Program-made: the position numbers and the translations under genes
Origin: Laceyella tengchongensis
GTDB lineage: Bacteria > Bacillota > Bacilli > Thermoactinomycetales > Thermoactinomycetaceae
Assembly: GCF_900182735.1 (NCBI RefSeq)
Contig: NZ_FXTU01000001.1
Location: forward strand, 62,001-126,000
Reading direction: 5' to 3'
Length of the DNA stretch: 64,000 nt
Shown here: positions 32,867 through 41,646 of the stretch, one piece after another
Position numbering within the stretch: position 1 is the stretch's first letter
How the letters are laid out: each line of letters begins with the position of its first letter
Notes under the pieces: model-generated
Told to the model about the DNA's origin: nothing
The model's input: the letters and a program-made list of their open reading frames with translations, nothing else
Database searches by the model: none

Positions 32867-33412
32867 ATGAATCAATGGGAATGGGGGCTGTTGTTGTTTG
32901 TGATCCTGCAACGCTTCGGTGAGTGTTGGATGGCGGAAAAAAATGCCCGATGGATGACAGTTAAGGGCGCGGTTGAAATCGGGCGGGAGCATTATCCGTT
33001 GCTGGTCTCGGTTCACGTCTTGCTGTTTGTGGGCTTAATTGTGGAGTGCTTGGGATATGGGGCGCAACCGCCGTCATGGTGGATGGTGCCGTTCATCATT
33101 TTTGTGTTGGCGCAAGCGGCACGCATCTGGTGTATCCGTTCGTTGGGACGGTGCTGGAATACGCGCATCCTGCTCGTCCCAGGGCAAGAGCCGCGGGTAA
33201 AAGGGCCGTACAAATATCTACGGCATCCCAATTATCTGGTGGTGATCATCGAATTAATCTGTTTGCCTTTGATGTTGGGGGCGTTTGTGACCATGGTGGT
33301 AGTGTCGGTGTTCAATGCGCTCATCCTCTTTGGGGTGCGGATTCCGGCTGAAGAGCGGGCGTGGCGAGAATGGACATGTTATGAAGAGCGGATGCCAACA
33401 CGGCGGATGTGA
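32867..33412 (+). CDS. bpsB: Isoprenylcysteine methyltransferase-like protein, BpsB-like
   Basis: A 181-aa membrane protein with about four transmembrane segments and the ICMT-family C-terminal signature GPYKYLRHPNYLVVIIEL followed by NALILFGVRIPAEERAW. In B. subtilis, BpsB methylates the alkylpyrones made by BpsA to alkylpyrone methyl ethers. AAGGGG at 32853-32858 is spaced 8 nt from ATG 32867; a GTG at 32858 overlapping the bpsA stop is an alternative start. Tight coupling with bpsA supports the pathway assignment. The product is a membrane lipid-like pyrone, role unknown. Confidence 0.88.
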   Translation: MNQWEWGLLLFVILQRFGECWMAEKNARWMTVKGAVEIGREHYPLLVSVHVLLFVGLIVECLGYGAQPPSWWMVPFIIFVLAQAARIWCIRSLGRCWNTRILLVPGQEPRVKGPYKYLRHPNYLVVIIELICLPLMLGAFVTMVVVSVFNALILFGVRIPAEERAWREWTCYEERMPTRRM

Positions 33413-33621
33413 GAAAAAGGCTGGCAGTGCGCAACCGGATGCTTGATAAAGGCGGGAACCGCTGGGTGTGTAGCGATGCGTTGACATCGCGCACGATTAT
33501 TCGCATCTTTTTCAATGTCTTTGTCATTCTTATTGTAAATGAAACTATCATAATCTGATATAATCAAGCTGTGTGCCAACCTGTGTTGGCGCGAAGGAAT
33601 CATACAGCGGAGGCCTTTTTC

Positions 33622-34494
33622 ATGAAGCAACGGTTAGGAATGATTGTTTTTTCCTGTTTGGTTTCGGTTGCGGTGTTGGTCGGGTGCCAGTCGATGCTCG
33701 GTGTTGCCGGAAGCGACAAAGTATTGCGCCTGGGCGTGATCCCGCACGAAAATCGCGAAGAGATGGAAGACAAGTATGAAGAATTGGTCAATTATCTGGA
33801 GACAGAATTAAATGTGCGTGTGAAAATCTATGTCGCTCCTGATTATGATGGCGTTGTCGAAGCGATGCGCGAGCGCAAGGTTGACTTTGCCATGTTCGAT
33901 CCGCTCAGCTACCTGAAGGCAGAGAAAGAAGTGGGGGCGGTGCCGATTGTGGCTGAACATTTTGAGGATCAAGGAAATGGGTATCGCAGCCTCATTATCA
34001 CCCACAAAGACAGCGGTCTCACTTCTTTGCAAGCGCTTAAAGGCAAGTCGTTCGCCTTTGTCGATCCGGGTTCCACGTCGGGGTATTTGATGCAGACTGC
34101 GCATTTAAAACGCATGCACATTGATCCGGCTCGCTTCTTCGGCCAAGTCACCTACGCTGGCGGCCATGATGTGGTGGGACGGATGGTGTACGGCAAGCAA
34201 GTGGACGCGGGGGCGATGGATGACATAACCTACCGCAAGCTGGTTAATGAAGGTAAGATCAATCCAAACGAGATGCGCATTCTTTGGCGGTCCAGCTTGA
34301 TTCCAGGGGCTCCGATCGCTGTTCATCCGCAACTTGACGCCGTATTGAAAGAAAAATTGGCAGAGGCGTTAACTTTGGCCGATGACAAAGAACCGGAGGC
34401 GTTGGAAGAGCTGGGGGTCAGCAGCTATGTGCGCACTGACCGCGATTACTACAAGCCAGTTCGGGACGCAATGCAGATGGTAAATCTGCAATGA
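33622..34494 (+). CDS. PhnD-type phosphate/phosphonate-binding lipoprotein
   Basis: A 290-aa substrate-binding lipoprotein: signal peptide with lipobox LVGC near residue 21, then a PhnD/periplasmic-binding fold with LRLGVIPHENREEMEDKYE, VDFAMFDPLSYLKA, GSTSGYLM and GAMDDITYRK, the typical anion-pocket segments. It should bind phosphonate, phosphite or phosphate for an ABC importer, yet no permease or ATPase gene is adjacent on either side. AGCGGAGG fits ATG 33622. It stands alone between the bps pair and the chitinase, with its own terminator. Confidence 0.86.
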   Translation: MKQRLGMIVFSCLVSVAVLVGCQSMLGVAGSDKVLRLGVIPHENREEMEDKYEELVNYLETELNVRVKIYVAPDYDGVVEAMRERKVDFAMFDPLSYLKAEKEVGAVPIVAEHFEDQGNGYRSLIITHKDSGLTSLQALKGKSFAFVDPGSTSGYLMQTAHLKRMHIDPARFFGQVTYAGGHDVVGRMVYGKQVDAGAMDDITYRKLVNEGKINPNEMRILWRSSLIPGAPIAVHPQLDAVLKEKLAEALTLADDKEPEALEELGVSSYVRTDRDYYKPVRDAMQMVNLQ

Positions 34495-34518
34495 GGCAAA
34501 TCATGATTGCCGGTAAAG

Positions 34519-34548
34519 AAGCTACTCTTTTATAAGAGTGGCTTTTTT
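34519..34548 (+). terminator. Intrinsic terminator
   Basis: Stem aagctactctt/aagagtggctt (one G-T pair) and TTTTTT after the PhnD gene. Confidence 0.8.
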
Positions 34549-34688
34549 ATTTGGATAGTTGTTATGACAACTAGATGATAAGATAAATTATTGTTTTCTG
34601 AATAGGGATATGATTAAATAAAAATAGAAAGATTTATCGAAATGCTGAAAAGATTATTCAAATCTTGGCGATGAACAGGGGGATGGAA

Positions 34689-36206
34689 ATGAACAAACGC
34701 CGTTTAAGCGCATTGTCGGTTGTCATCCTGCTATTGGCCGCGCTCCTTCCCGTTGGCGTTTTCGCCGCTAGCGAATGGGCGCCCCATGTTAATTATCAGC
34801 AGGGGGACCAGGTGACATACCAAGGGAATGTATACTCCTGCTTGCAATCGCATACATCGTTGCCCGGCTGGGAACCGCCAAATGTGCCTGCGCTGTGGAA
34901 GCTGGTCTCTTCCGGCTCTGATGACACTACGGCGCCAAGTGTTCCGACTAGTTTGAAAGTGACGAGCAAATCAGCAAGTAGTGTCAGCTTGTCTTGGACA
35001 GCTTCCACGGATAATGTCGGAGTGGTCGCCTATGAAGTGTACAACGGCGCCAACTTGGCGGGTATCAGCAACCAGACGCAGTATACGGTGACGGGGCTCA
35101 GTGCCAATACATCTTATACCTTTACCGTCAAAGCAAAGGACGCGGCTGGCAATCGGTCAGGTGCGAGCAATAGTGTGACGGTGACCACTGATCCAGCTAA
35201 TGACGGGGGTGGCGCACCAGCGGGCGACAAATTGTTGATCGGATACTGGCATAATTTTGACAATGGCTCCACCACGCTCAAGTTGGGGGAGGTGTCAAGC
35301 AAATATGACGTGATTCAAGTGGCGTTCGCTGAACCAAGTGGACAAGCTCCTGGTCATATGCAATTCACCCCTTATAATGCGACACCGGAACAATTTAAAG
35401 CCGACATCGCTCGTCTCAAACAGATGGGCAAGAAAGTGCTGATCTCGATTGGTGGGGCTAATGGACATATTCAACTCCATGATGCGACCGCCAAACAAAA
35501 CTTTATCAATTCAATGAAAAACATCATCCAGACCTATGGTTTCAACGGAATAGACATCGATTTGGAAGGCAGCTCCCTTGCAGTCGGGGCCGGGGATACG
35601 GACTTTAAGCATCCAACCACTCCCATCATTGTGAACATGATTGACGCCATTAAATCCATTTGTGACTCGTTCGGCAGTGATTTCATGTTGACGATGGCGC
35701 CAGAAACGGCTTATGTGCAAGGGGGATACCTGTCCTACGGTGGTCCCTGGGGCGCTTACTTGCCAGTGATTCATGCGCTTCGGGACAAGTTGACCTTCAT
35801 TCATGTGCAACATTATAACTCTGGTTCGATGGTCGGCTTAGACGGTAAGAGTTATACACAAGGGACGGCTGATTTCCAAGTGGCCATGGCTGAGATGCTG
35901 TTGCAAGGGTTCCCGGTGGGTAACAATCCGAACAACGTGTTCCCGGGATTGAGAGAAGATCAGGTAGCGATCGGCTTGCCGGCAAGCCCGTCAGCGGCTT
36001 CGGGTGGTTACACCACTCCGGACAACATTGATAAGGCGTTGAAGTACCTGGTGAAAGGCCAAGCATATGGTGGGGCGTACAAGCTGGTCAAAACGGGTGG
36101 TTACCCCGGTTTCCGCGGTGTAATGACTTGGTCGATCAATTGGGACGCCGCTTCCGGCCATGCGTTTTCCAACCCAGTTCGCAATACGCTCGATTCATTG
36201 AAATAA
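34689..36206 (+). CDS. Secreted GH18 chitinase with CBM5/12 and fibronectin III domains
   Basis: A 505-aa exoenzyme. Signal peptide (LSALSVVILLLAALLPVGVFAA), a CBM5/12 chitin-binding module (WAPHVNYQQGDQVTYQGNVY, then WEPPNVPALWKLV, with surface aromatics), a fibronectin type III domain (residues about 90-170) and a GH18 catalytic domain. The DxDxE motif is GIDIDLEG with catalytic Glu293; KVLISIGGANG and TMAPETAYVQGG are also present, placing it near ChiD/ChiA-type single-domain chitinases. CAGGGGG at 34676 suits ATG 34689; three earlier in-frame starts are less well placed. It releases chitooligosaccharides outside the cell. Confidence 0.94.
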   Translation: MNKRRLSALSVVILLLAALLPVGVFAASEWAPHVNYQQGDQVTYQGNVYSCLQSHTSLPGWEPPNVPALWKLVSSGSDDTTAPSVPTSLKVTSKSASSVSLSWTASTDNVGVVAYEVYNGANLAGISNQTQYTVTGLSANTSYTFTVKAKDAAGNRSGASNSVTVTTDPANDGGGAPAGDKLLIGYWHNFDNGSTTLKLGEVSSKYDVIQVAFAEPSGQAPGHMQFTPYNATPEQFKADIARLKQMGKKVLISIGGANGHIQLHDATAKQNFINSMKNIIQTYGFNGIDIDLEGSSLAVGAGDTDFKHPTTPIIVNMIDAIKSICDSFGSDFMLTMAPETAYVQGGYLSYGGPWGAYLPVIHALRDKLTFIHVQHYNSGSMVGLDGKSYTQGTADFQVAMAEMLLQGFPVGNNPNNVFPGLREDQVAIGLPASPSAASGGYTTPDNIDKALKYLVKGQAYGGAYKLVKTGGYPGFRGVMTWSINWDAASGHAFSNPVRNTLDSLK

Positions 36207-36213
36207 CAAAGAA

Positions 36214-36252
36214 AAACACCCGCCAATAGGTTTGCACTGGCGGGTGTTTTTT
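36214..36252. terminator. Bidirectional terminator
   Basis: A 12-bp stem aaacacccgcca/tggcgggtgttt with T-runs on both strands, between the convergent chitinase and symporter genes. Confidence 0.9.
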
Positions 36253-36262
36253 ACAGGTGGGT

Positions 36263-37675
36263 TTAGCTCGCTTTTTTGTCGGATTTCTTTTCCCACACTT
36301 CAATCCCTTTCAAGCCGGGGAGACTATCGGAATAGAAGACGGGGTCAAGACCTGCTCTTTTTTGTTCGATATAGTGGTTGAGCGCTTTAAAGGCGATGCC
36401 GCCCAACAAGCCGATTGCTACCATGTTGGTGATCGCCATCAGTCCCATAAATAAGTCGGCCATATCCCACACGATTTGCACCTTGCTGACCGAACCCCAG
36501 ATGACCATGCCGACGACAGCCAAGCGGTAAATGGTCAGCCATACTTTGCTATTGCGGATAAACTCGATGTTGGTTTCGCCATAGTAGTAGTTACCGATCA
36601 AGCTGGAGTAGGCGAAGAACAAGATAGCAAAGGCCAAGAAATGTCCAGCCCACGCGCCAACTTCCGCGCTCAGGGCGTTTTGGGCGATGACGATGCCCGG
36701 CAGTTCGCTATTGGTGAATTCTCCGGAGATCAATACGATTAAGGCGCTGGAGCTACAGATGAGCAAGGTGTCTACAAACACGCCCAATGACTGGATAAAT
36801 CCTTGTTTTACCGGATGGGTTACATCCGCTGTGGCCGAAGCGTTGGGTGCGCTCCCCATTCCCGCTTCGTTGGAGAAAAGACCGCGTTTGATTCCTTGCA
36901 TCATCGCGGCGCCGATACCGCCGCCCACCACTTGCTCCAAACCAAAGGCACCCATGAAAATATGTTTGAAGACCGTGGGAATCGCAGACAGGTTCGTTAC
37001 AACAACATACAGCGCTAGCAGGATATAAGCGACGGCCATGACCGGAACGATCAGCTCAGACGCTTTAGCGATCCGTTTCACCCCGCCGAAGATGATGAAA
37101 GCAAATGTGCCGGCGATAACCAAACCAAAGGTCAAACGGTCAAATCCGTAGTTGGATTCAAAGGCCACCGTGATCGTGTTGGCTTGCACGGCGTTGAAAA
37201 CCAAACCGAAGCAAATGGTGATCAAAACGGCGAACAAGATCCCCATCCAACGTTGTCCGAGGGCTTTTTCCATATAGTAGGCCGGTCCGCCCCGGAATGC
37301 GTCTCCGTCCTTGATTTTATAGATCTGGGCGAGCGTCGCTTCCACAAACGCCGAAGCCGCTCCGACCAGGGCGATCAGCCACATCCAGAAGACTGCGCCC
37401 GGGCCGCCCAAGGCAATCGCCGTCGCTACACCCGCGATGTTACCTACACCGACGCGCGCGGCGGTGCTGATACAAAACGCTTGGAAGGAAGAGATGCCGT
37501 TCTTGTTATTGCCGCGCCCTTCGCCCAACAGACGAATCATTTCACCGACAAAGCGGAATTGAGCGAATTTTAAACGAAATGTAAAGTACAATCCCAAGAC
37601 GACCAACAAGGTAATGATGATATAAGTCCATAAAAAGTCATTAATCTGTGTAATCAATTGCCCTAGCATTTCCAC
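36263..37675 (-). CDS. Sodium/alanine (or glycine) symporter, AGCS family
   Basis: A 470-aa polytopic transporter of the alanine/glycine:cation symporter family (AlsT/DagA type), with about eleven transmembrane segments. Signatures are GNNKNGISSFQAFCISTAARVGVGNIAGVATAIALGG, cited here by its GVGNIAGVATAI core, the EATLAQIYK loop, and GLFSNEAGMGSAPNASATA. It imports alanine or glycine with Na+ or H+. AGAGGTGA sits 7 nt before GTG 37675, so the upstream in-frame ATG at 37696 is not preferred. Monocistronic on the minus strand. Confidence 0.92.
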   Translation of the reverse strand: MEMLGQLITQINDFLWTYIIITLLVVLGLYFTFRLKFAQFRFVGEMIRLLGEGRGNNKNGISSFQAFCISTAARVGVGNIAGVATAIALGGPGAVFWMWLIALVGAASAFVEATLAQIYKIKDGDAFRGGPAYYMEKALGQRWMGILFAVLITICFGLVFNAVQANTITVAFESNYGFDRLTFGLVIAGTFAFIIFGGVKRIAKASELIVPVMAVAYILLALYVVVTNLSAIPTVFKHIFMGAFGLEQVVGGGIGAAMMQGIKRGLFSNEAGMGSAPNASATADVTHPVKQGFIQSLGVFVDTLLICSSSALIVLISGEFTNSELPGIVIAQNALSAEVGAWAGHFLAFAILFFAYSSLIGNYYYGETNIEFIRNSKVWLTIYRLAVVGMVIWGSVSKVQIVWDMADLFMGLMAITNMVAIGLLGGIAFKALNHYIEQKRAGLDPVFYSDSLPGLKGIEVWEKKSDKKAS

Positions 37676-37944
37676 GATCTCGTCACCTCTTTTCATAAAA
37701 AAGACACAACCTTGCCAAATTCTTTTATATCATAAATGTTTTACTTAGTCATTGGATTAATTTTACAAGCTAACTGATATTCTACAACAACTTGTGGCTG
37801 TCAGGCCATTTTCTGTTTGATGTGAAGCGGGGCAGGGGATTTTTCGAGGAAGGCCATGAACGGAGGATGTCGGCCAACTAATCGTGTGAGCGATGGGCCA
37901 ACATCCTCTGCCGGTTGGAGGTGAGTAGTGTTGCAATATTCCGC

Positions 37945-38310
37945 CTATTCCCAGCGGGAAAAATCACGTTCCCGGGCACGCGAATAGACATCGTTGGGAT
38001 TGCGGGGGCGCTCCGCGATGCGCAATCCGACAGACAGGAAGTAGAGGGTTTGTTCAGCGGGCACATAGCGGTATAGCAAGCGCATGTTGGGGCGTTGCCG
38101 TTTGCGCGGTCGGCCGATGGAAAAAAATTTTTTCTTGCGGAATCCGGTGAGTGGGGGGTATTTGAGCAAAGCAGCCTTGGTTGGGTTGCGCAGGACCTGT
38201 TCAACGGCACGGTCGATTTGTATTAGGCATTCTTTAAACTTCTTTTTTCCCAGCACCGCGTGCAGAAAAGCGAGATCATCGCGGAAGCATGGATGGTAAA
38301 CCTCTTTCAT
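37945..38310 (-). CDS. RelE/ParE-type toxin of a toxin-antitoxin pair
   Basis: A 121-aa basic protein starting MKEVYHPCFRDDLAF, with LIQIDRAVEQVLRNPTKA and the late RLLYRYVPAEQTLYFLSVG, which follow the ParE/RelE fold (two helices, then a beta sheet with Arg/Tyr rich strands), ending near NPNDVYSRARERDF. RelE proteins cut mRNA on ribosomes and ParE poisons gyrase; which applies is not clear. The ATG lies 2 bp after the antitoxin stop, the usual coupling. A longer frame from 38388 overlaps the antitoxin and is not preferred. Confidence 0.72.
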   Translation of the reverse strand: MKEVYHPCFRDDLAFLHAVLGKKKFKECLIQIDRAVEQVLRNPTKAALLKYPPLTGFRKKKFFSIGRPRKRQRPNMRLLYRYVPAEQTLYFLSVGLRIAERPRNPNDVYSRARERDFSRWE

Positions 38311-38312
38311 CG

Positions 38313-38645
38313 TCAAGGGGTCCTTTTGGTTTCGGCTAGTTGTGATAGAAACTGGAGTCGGGTTTGATTGGGGGATTTTTCGATCCATTCGGTGCTGGCA
38401 ATTTGGAGGCGTTCAGCCATTTCGTCGGCCAGGCGCAAGTCTTCATGCATATTCTCCAATTCTTCTAAACGGTCCAACAGCCGCTCATACGCTTTAATAT
38501 CTAAAATGACGGCGCGAAGCTCGTTATTGTGCACCAACCCCAACTTTTGAAAAGCGTGCAGTTTCTCTTCAAATAATTGGTCTTTGCTGATCTCTTTCAA
38601 TTCATTGGCGGAGATCAGTTCTTCACGGGCAAATGCTTTAGACAT
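38313..38645 (-). CDS. Antitoxin paired with the RelE/ParE-like toxin
   Basis: A 110-aa acidic protein. LVHNNELRAVILDIKAYERLLDRLEELENM matches the Phd/YefM-type pattern where a dimerising strand-helix (V-x-x-YE-x-L-x-x-x-x-E) follows the DNA-contact region; the C-terminal part would wrap the toxin. It is translated just before the toxin, as in type II modules, and would also autorepress the pair. GGAGACTGTC lies upstream of the ATG. Confidence 0.72.
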   Translation of the reverse strand: MSKAFAREELISANELKEISKDQLFEEKLHAFQKLGLVHNNELRAVILDIKAYERLLDRLEELENMHEDLRLADEMAERLQIASTEWIEKSPNQTRLQFLSQLAETKRTP

Positions 38646-38790
38646 GCGAGACAGTCTCCTCTCGTCTGATCATCCTGTTCCTTGTACCTGAAATGCATTC
38701 GTGCTGAATTTTATTCCAGGCACCTCCTAGTGTAGAAAACTCCTATTCTCATTATACATCGAATCTGCGTGAAAGGAGACGCATGGCATA

Positions 38791-38825
38791 AGAAAAAAGG
38801 GCTTCCCCTTTCGAGGGAGCCCTTC
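38791..38825 (-). terminator. Terminator of the ThyX-like gene
   Basis: Minus-strand stem aagggctccc/gggaagccctt region, then TTTTTTC. Confidence 0.8.
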
Positions 38826-38828
38826 TGA

Positions 38829-40316
38829 TCAGCCCAGTCGACGCTTGGCGTGTCTCGCCAATGCTGGGTGTGCTGCTTGCAGTTGATCATGCAGTTGTTG
38901 AAACGTGTCGCGAATATCCCATTGTGCTTCGGGAGAGGTGCGCAGATTGATCAGATGGTATAGTTCCCATAAGCTGGCCGTCATTGTGACTTGGCGGTGA
39001 TGGGCGTTGGTCACTGCGTATTGGGCGATGGAGGGGTTCCAATCTGCCAATTTCCGTACCACCGTTTCGGCTTCGTGAATGAAAGACTGATACCGTTCAG
39101 CCAGTCCGGCGGCTTCCACATGCGGCGGAGTCGTATAGCCGAGGCGGACTGTCGGTTGGCCGAAACTGAAGTGAGCACGTCGGTTGTGGCGCAACAGTTG
39201 ATGCCAATTGGCCTCCGAGATGACCAACTCCATTTGGTAATGGAGATGTTGCAGTTCCGGAAGCGGATTGTCAAAGAAGCGCAAGTCCGACAAAGCGTCT
39301 AGGGCTAGCTGTTCCAGCTCGACAAGCGGCAAGGTCTCGGCGTGGGATTGCGCCGCATCGTAAGAGAGTCCGGCGTAGGTGACCAACATCTGGGTGGCCA
39401 ACAGGATCAGGGCGTCGCGGTATTCCGGTAGGCGGGTAAACCGCGCGTGGGGGCCCTTGATGGTCTGGGCGGTTGGCTGGATTGTACCGAACCGATTGCT
39501 TAGCTTGCGCCGCGCTTCGGCTACATAGGCGTTGGGTTCAACGTATTTGAGCAAGGTGGGGATCACTTGGCTAATCTCCCGTTCCATGTCACGCGCCAAC
39601 TGCCGGCATTCGGCCTGTTCGCTAGTCAAGAGGGCGACCAGTGTGTCGCGCAGGGCGCGGCCGTTCCCAGTCATGCCCAAGTTGGTCAGCGTAGCCAGGG
39701 TGAGTACGTAGCGGGCATCTTCAAACGCGATTTTTTCCACTCTTGATTGGTAAGCGCGAGGCGATTCCCCTTCGTTTTGTGGAATGGACTGCTTGAGGTA
39801 AGGGATGAGACCTGCCATCAAAGCTTCGTATGTATCGTACGCTTTGTCTTGTAACGCCAAGTAGTCTTCCTTCAATTCTGGTTGTTGTTCCAGCTTTTCA
39901 GGGATGTAAACGTCCCCGCGCGCAGGCCGTTGGTACCGCTGGCTATACTCTGTGAAGCTGTTGAATGAATTAGCTAATTCCAGTTCGGCGGAAGCGAGGC
40001 GGCTGATTTTCTCGATGCCGATATGGGCGACAGCATGTTCGGCGACGCTGGAATGCCCATAGCCAACCACCCATTTTTCATGGAAACGCGCCGCTTTTTC
40101 TGAATAAGAGGTGGCCAGTCCGCCGCTTTGCTCGTTTACTGCCAGCTCGTCGTCGGCAAGCAACTTCGCCAGATTGTCGCGAAAACTGAGCGAACTGCGG
40201 CTCACATAGGCGAAGATTACCGCAATCACTTCTTCCGGTAAGTTGAAAATGGTGTAGACATTCCGGTCCAAATTGGACACATAACGGGTTAGATCAACCT
40301 TGTGCTCAGTGTTCAT
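38829..40316 (-). CDS. Double-length ThyX-family protein (FAD-dependent thymidylate synthase-like)
   Basis: A 495-aa protein, twice the usual ThyX length (about 220-250). The first half has SVAEHAVAHIGIEKISRLAS and NSFNSFTEYSQRYQRP, the counterpart of the ThyX RHRxxSxNExSxRY motif but without RHR. The second half has ISEANWHQLLRHNRRAHFSFG and VTNAHHRQVTMTASLWELYH, a second degenerate copy. It probably binds a flavin or nucleotide, but whether it makes dTMP is uncertain. GCAGGAGGG precedes the start region, and ATG 40316 (MNTEHKVDLTRYV) has the best spacing. It is monocistronic. Confidence 0.72.
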   Translation of the reverse strand: MNTEHKVDLTRYVSNLDRNVYTIFNLPEEVIAVIFAYVSRSSLSFRDNLAKLLADDELAVNEQSGGLATSYSEKAARFHEKWVVGYGHSSVAEHAVAHIGIEKISRLASAELELANSFNSFTEYSQRYQRPARGDVYIPEKLEQQPELKEDYLALQDKAYDTYEALMAGLIPYLKQSIPQNEGESPRAYQSRVEKIAFEDARYVLTLATLTNLGMTGNGRALRDTLVALLTSEQAECRQLARDMEREISQVIPTLLKYVEPNAYVAEARRKLSNRFGTIQPTAQTIKGPHARFTRLPEYRDALILLATQMLVTYAGLSYDAAQSHAETLPLVELEQLALDALSDLRFFDNPLPELQHLHYQMELVISEANWHQLLRHNRRAHFSFGQPTVRLGYTTPPHVEAAGLAERYQSFIHEAETVVRKLADWNPSIAQYAVTNAHHRQVTMTASLWELYHLINLRTSPEAQWDIRDTFQQLHDQLQAAHPALARHAKRRLG

Positions 40317-40521
40317 CTCATTCATCCCTCCTGCATTCATCATTCCATTCTAACAAAATTTGTCCGCCTGTAGGCATGGTGATTGCAACCATGTTCATCC
40401 AGTGCCGGGAAGCCGAGCGCAAACTGTGGCTGGAGAGGGAAGGGGTTTTTCCCCTTGGCAAATTAAGGTATGATGAATCGTAGAGTAATATTTGTTAGAA
40501 GAATGCGATGGGGGGATTTTT

Positions 40522-41334
40522 ATGGCAATATATAAAGCTTTAACCATAGCCGGATCCGACAGCAGCGGGGGGGCGGGCATCCAGGCCGATCTGAAAACAT
40601 TCCAGGAGCTTTGTGTGTACGGCATGACCGCGCTGACCACAATCGTGGCCATGGACCCGGACAATCGCTGGAATCACTTGGTATTCCCCGTAGACATGAA
40701 TGTCGTTCGTGAACAATTGAAAACGATTGTGGACGGCGTTGGCATTCATGCCTTGAAAACAGGCATGCTCGGCTCAGTGGAATTGATTGAGCTGGCGGCC
40801 GACACGATTGACAAAGCGGGCGTGCCAGCCGTGATCGATCCGGTCATGGTATGCAAAGGGACGGATGAGGTTTTGCACCCCGAACTGGCAGACGCTTTGC
40901 GCGAAGTGCTAGTGCCCAAGGCGACTGTGGTTACACCCAACCTCTTTGAAGCAGGACAATTGAGCAAGCTTGGTTCGATCACCACTGTTGAGCAAATGAA
41001 AGAAGCTGCTGGCATTATCCATGGCTTGGGAGCGCAAATCGTCGTGGTCAAAGGCGGCGGCAAATTGCAACACGAAGCAGCAGTCGATGTCCTATATGAC
41101 GGGCAGTCGTTTGAAGTGATGGAAAGCGAACGGATTGAAACCACCTACACGCATGGGGCCGGATGCACGTACTCAGCGGCCATCGCGGCGGAATTGGCCA
41201 AGGGCCGGCCGGTGCGGGAGGCGATTGCGACGGCCAAAGCTTTCATCACTGAGGCGATTCGCCATTCGTTCCCGCTGAACCAGTATGTCGGTCCCACCCT
41301 ACATGCGGCGCAACGGATATATGGGAAAAACTAA
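40522..41334 (+). CDS. pdxK: Pyridoxine/pyridoxal kinase, PdxK (ThiD-like)
   Basis: A 270-aa ribokinase-fold enzyme that phosphorylates vitamin B6 vitamers (and possibly HMP). Motifs are TIAGSDSSGGAGIQADLKTF at the N-terminus, IDPVMVCKGTDEVL, VVTPNLFEAGQL, VVVKGGGKL and the anion-hole/ATP motif THGAGCTYSAAIAAEL, where the Cys of GAGC is characteristic of Bacillota PdxK. GGGGGG-type sequence lies 5 nt before ATG 40522. It is a single gene with its own terminator. Confidence 0.92.
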   Translation: MAIYKALTIAGSDSSGGAGIQADLKTFQELCVYGMTALTTIVAMDPDNRWNHLVFPVDMNVVREQLKTIVDGVGIHALKTGMLGSVELIELAADTIDKAGVPAVIDPVMVCKGTDEVLHPELADALREVLVPKATVVTPNLFEAGQLSKLGSITTVEQMKEAAGIIHGLGAQIVVVKGGGKLQHEAAVDVLYDGQSFEVMESERIETTYTHGAGCTYSAAIAAELAKGRPVREAIATAKAFITEAIRHSFPLNQYVGPTLHAAQRIYGKN

Positions 41335-41356
41335 GTCACATTTTGACATAGATAAC

Positions 41357-41388
41357 AACGCTCCTTATCACAAGGGGCGTTTTTTATT
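41357..41388 (+). terminator. Intrinsic terminator
   Basis: Stem aacgctcctt/aaggggcgtt (one G-T pair) with TTTTTATT. Confidence 0.8.
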
Positions 41389-41646
41389 GCAGTGTACGGG
41401 AGAGGAACAAAGTGTGGCGGGCGAAGCGCCTTCATACGCGCGCAGAGAAGAGCTTACTCTGATCGATAACCGAAATCTGGTAAATCAAAATGCTTAGTTT
41501 TGGGATATATAAATTAAATGTTGAAGGATTAACTTACGAATTGGTAGAATATATTGAGTTAAAAATATTTTTAATCTAATAAAAAACAGGTAATCATTCT
41601 GTACATTCCCAATTCACACACTACGGTGTATCCCTGAGGTGATCCA

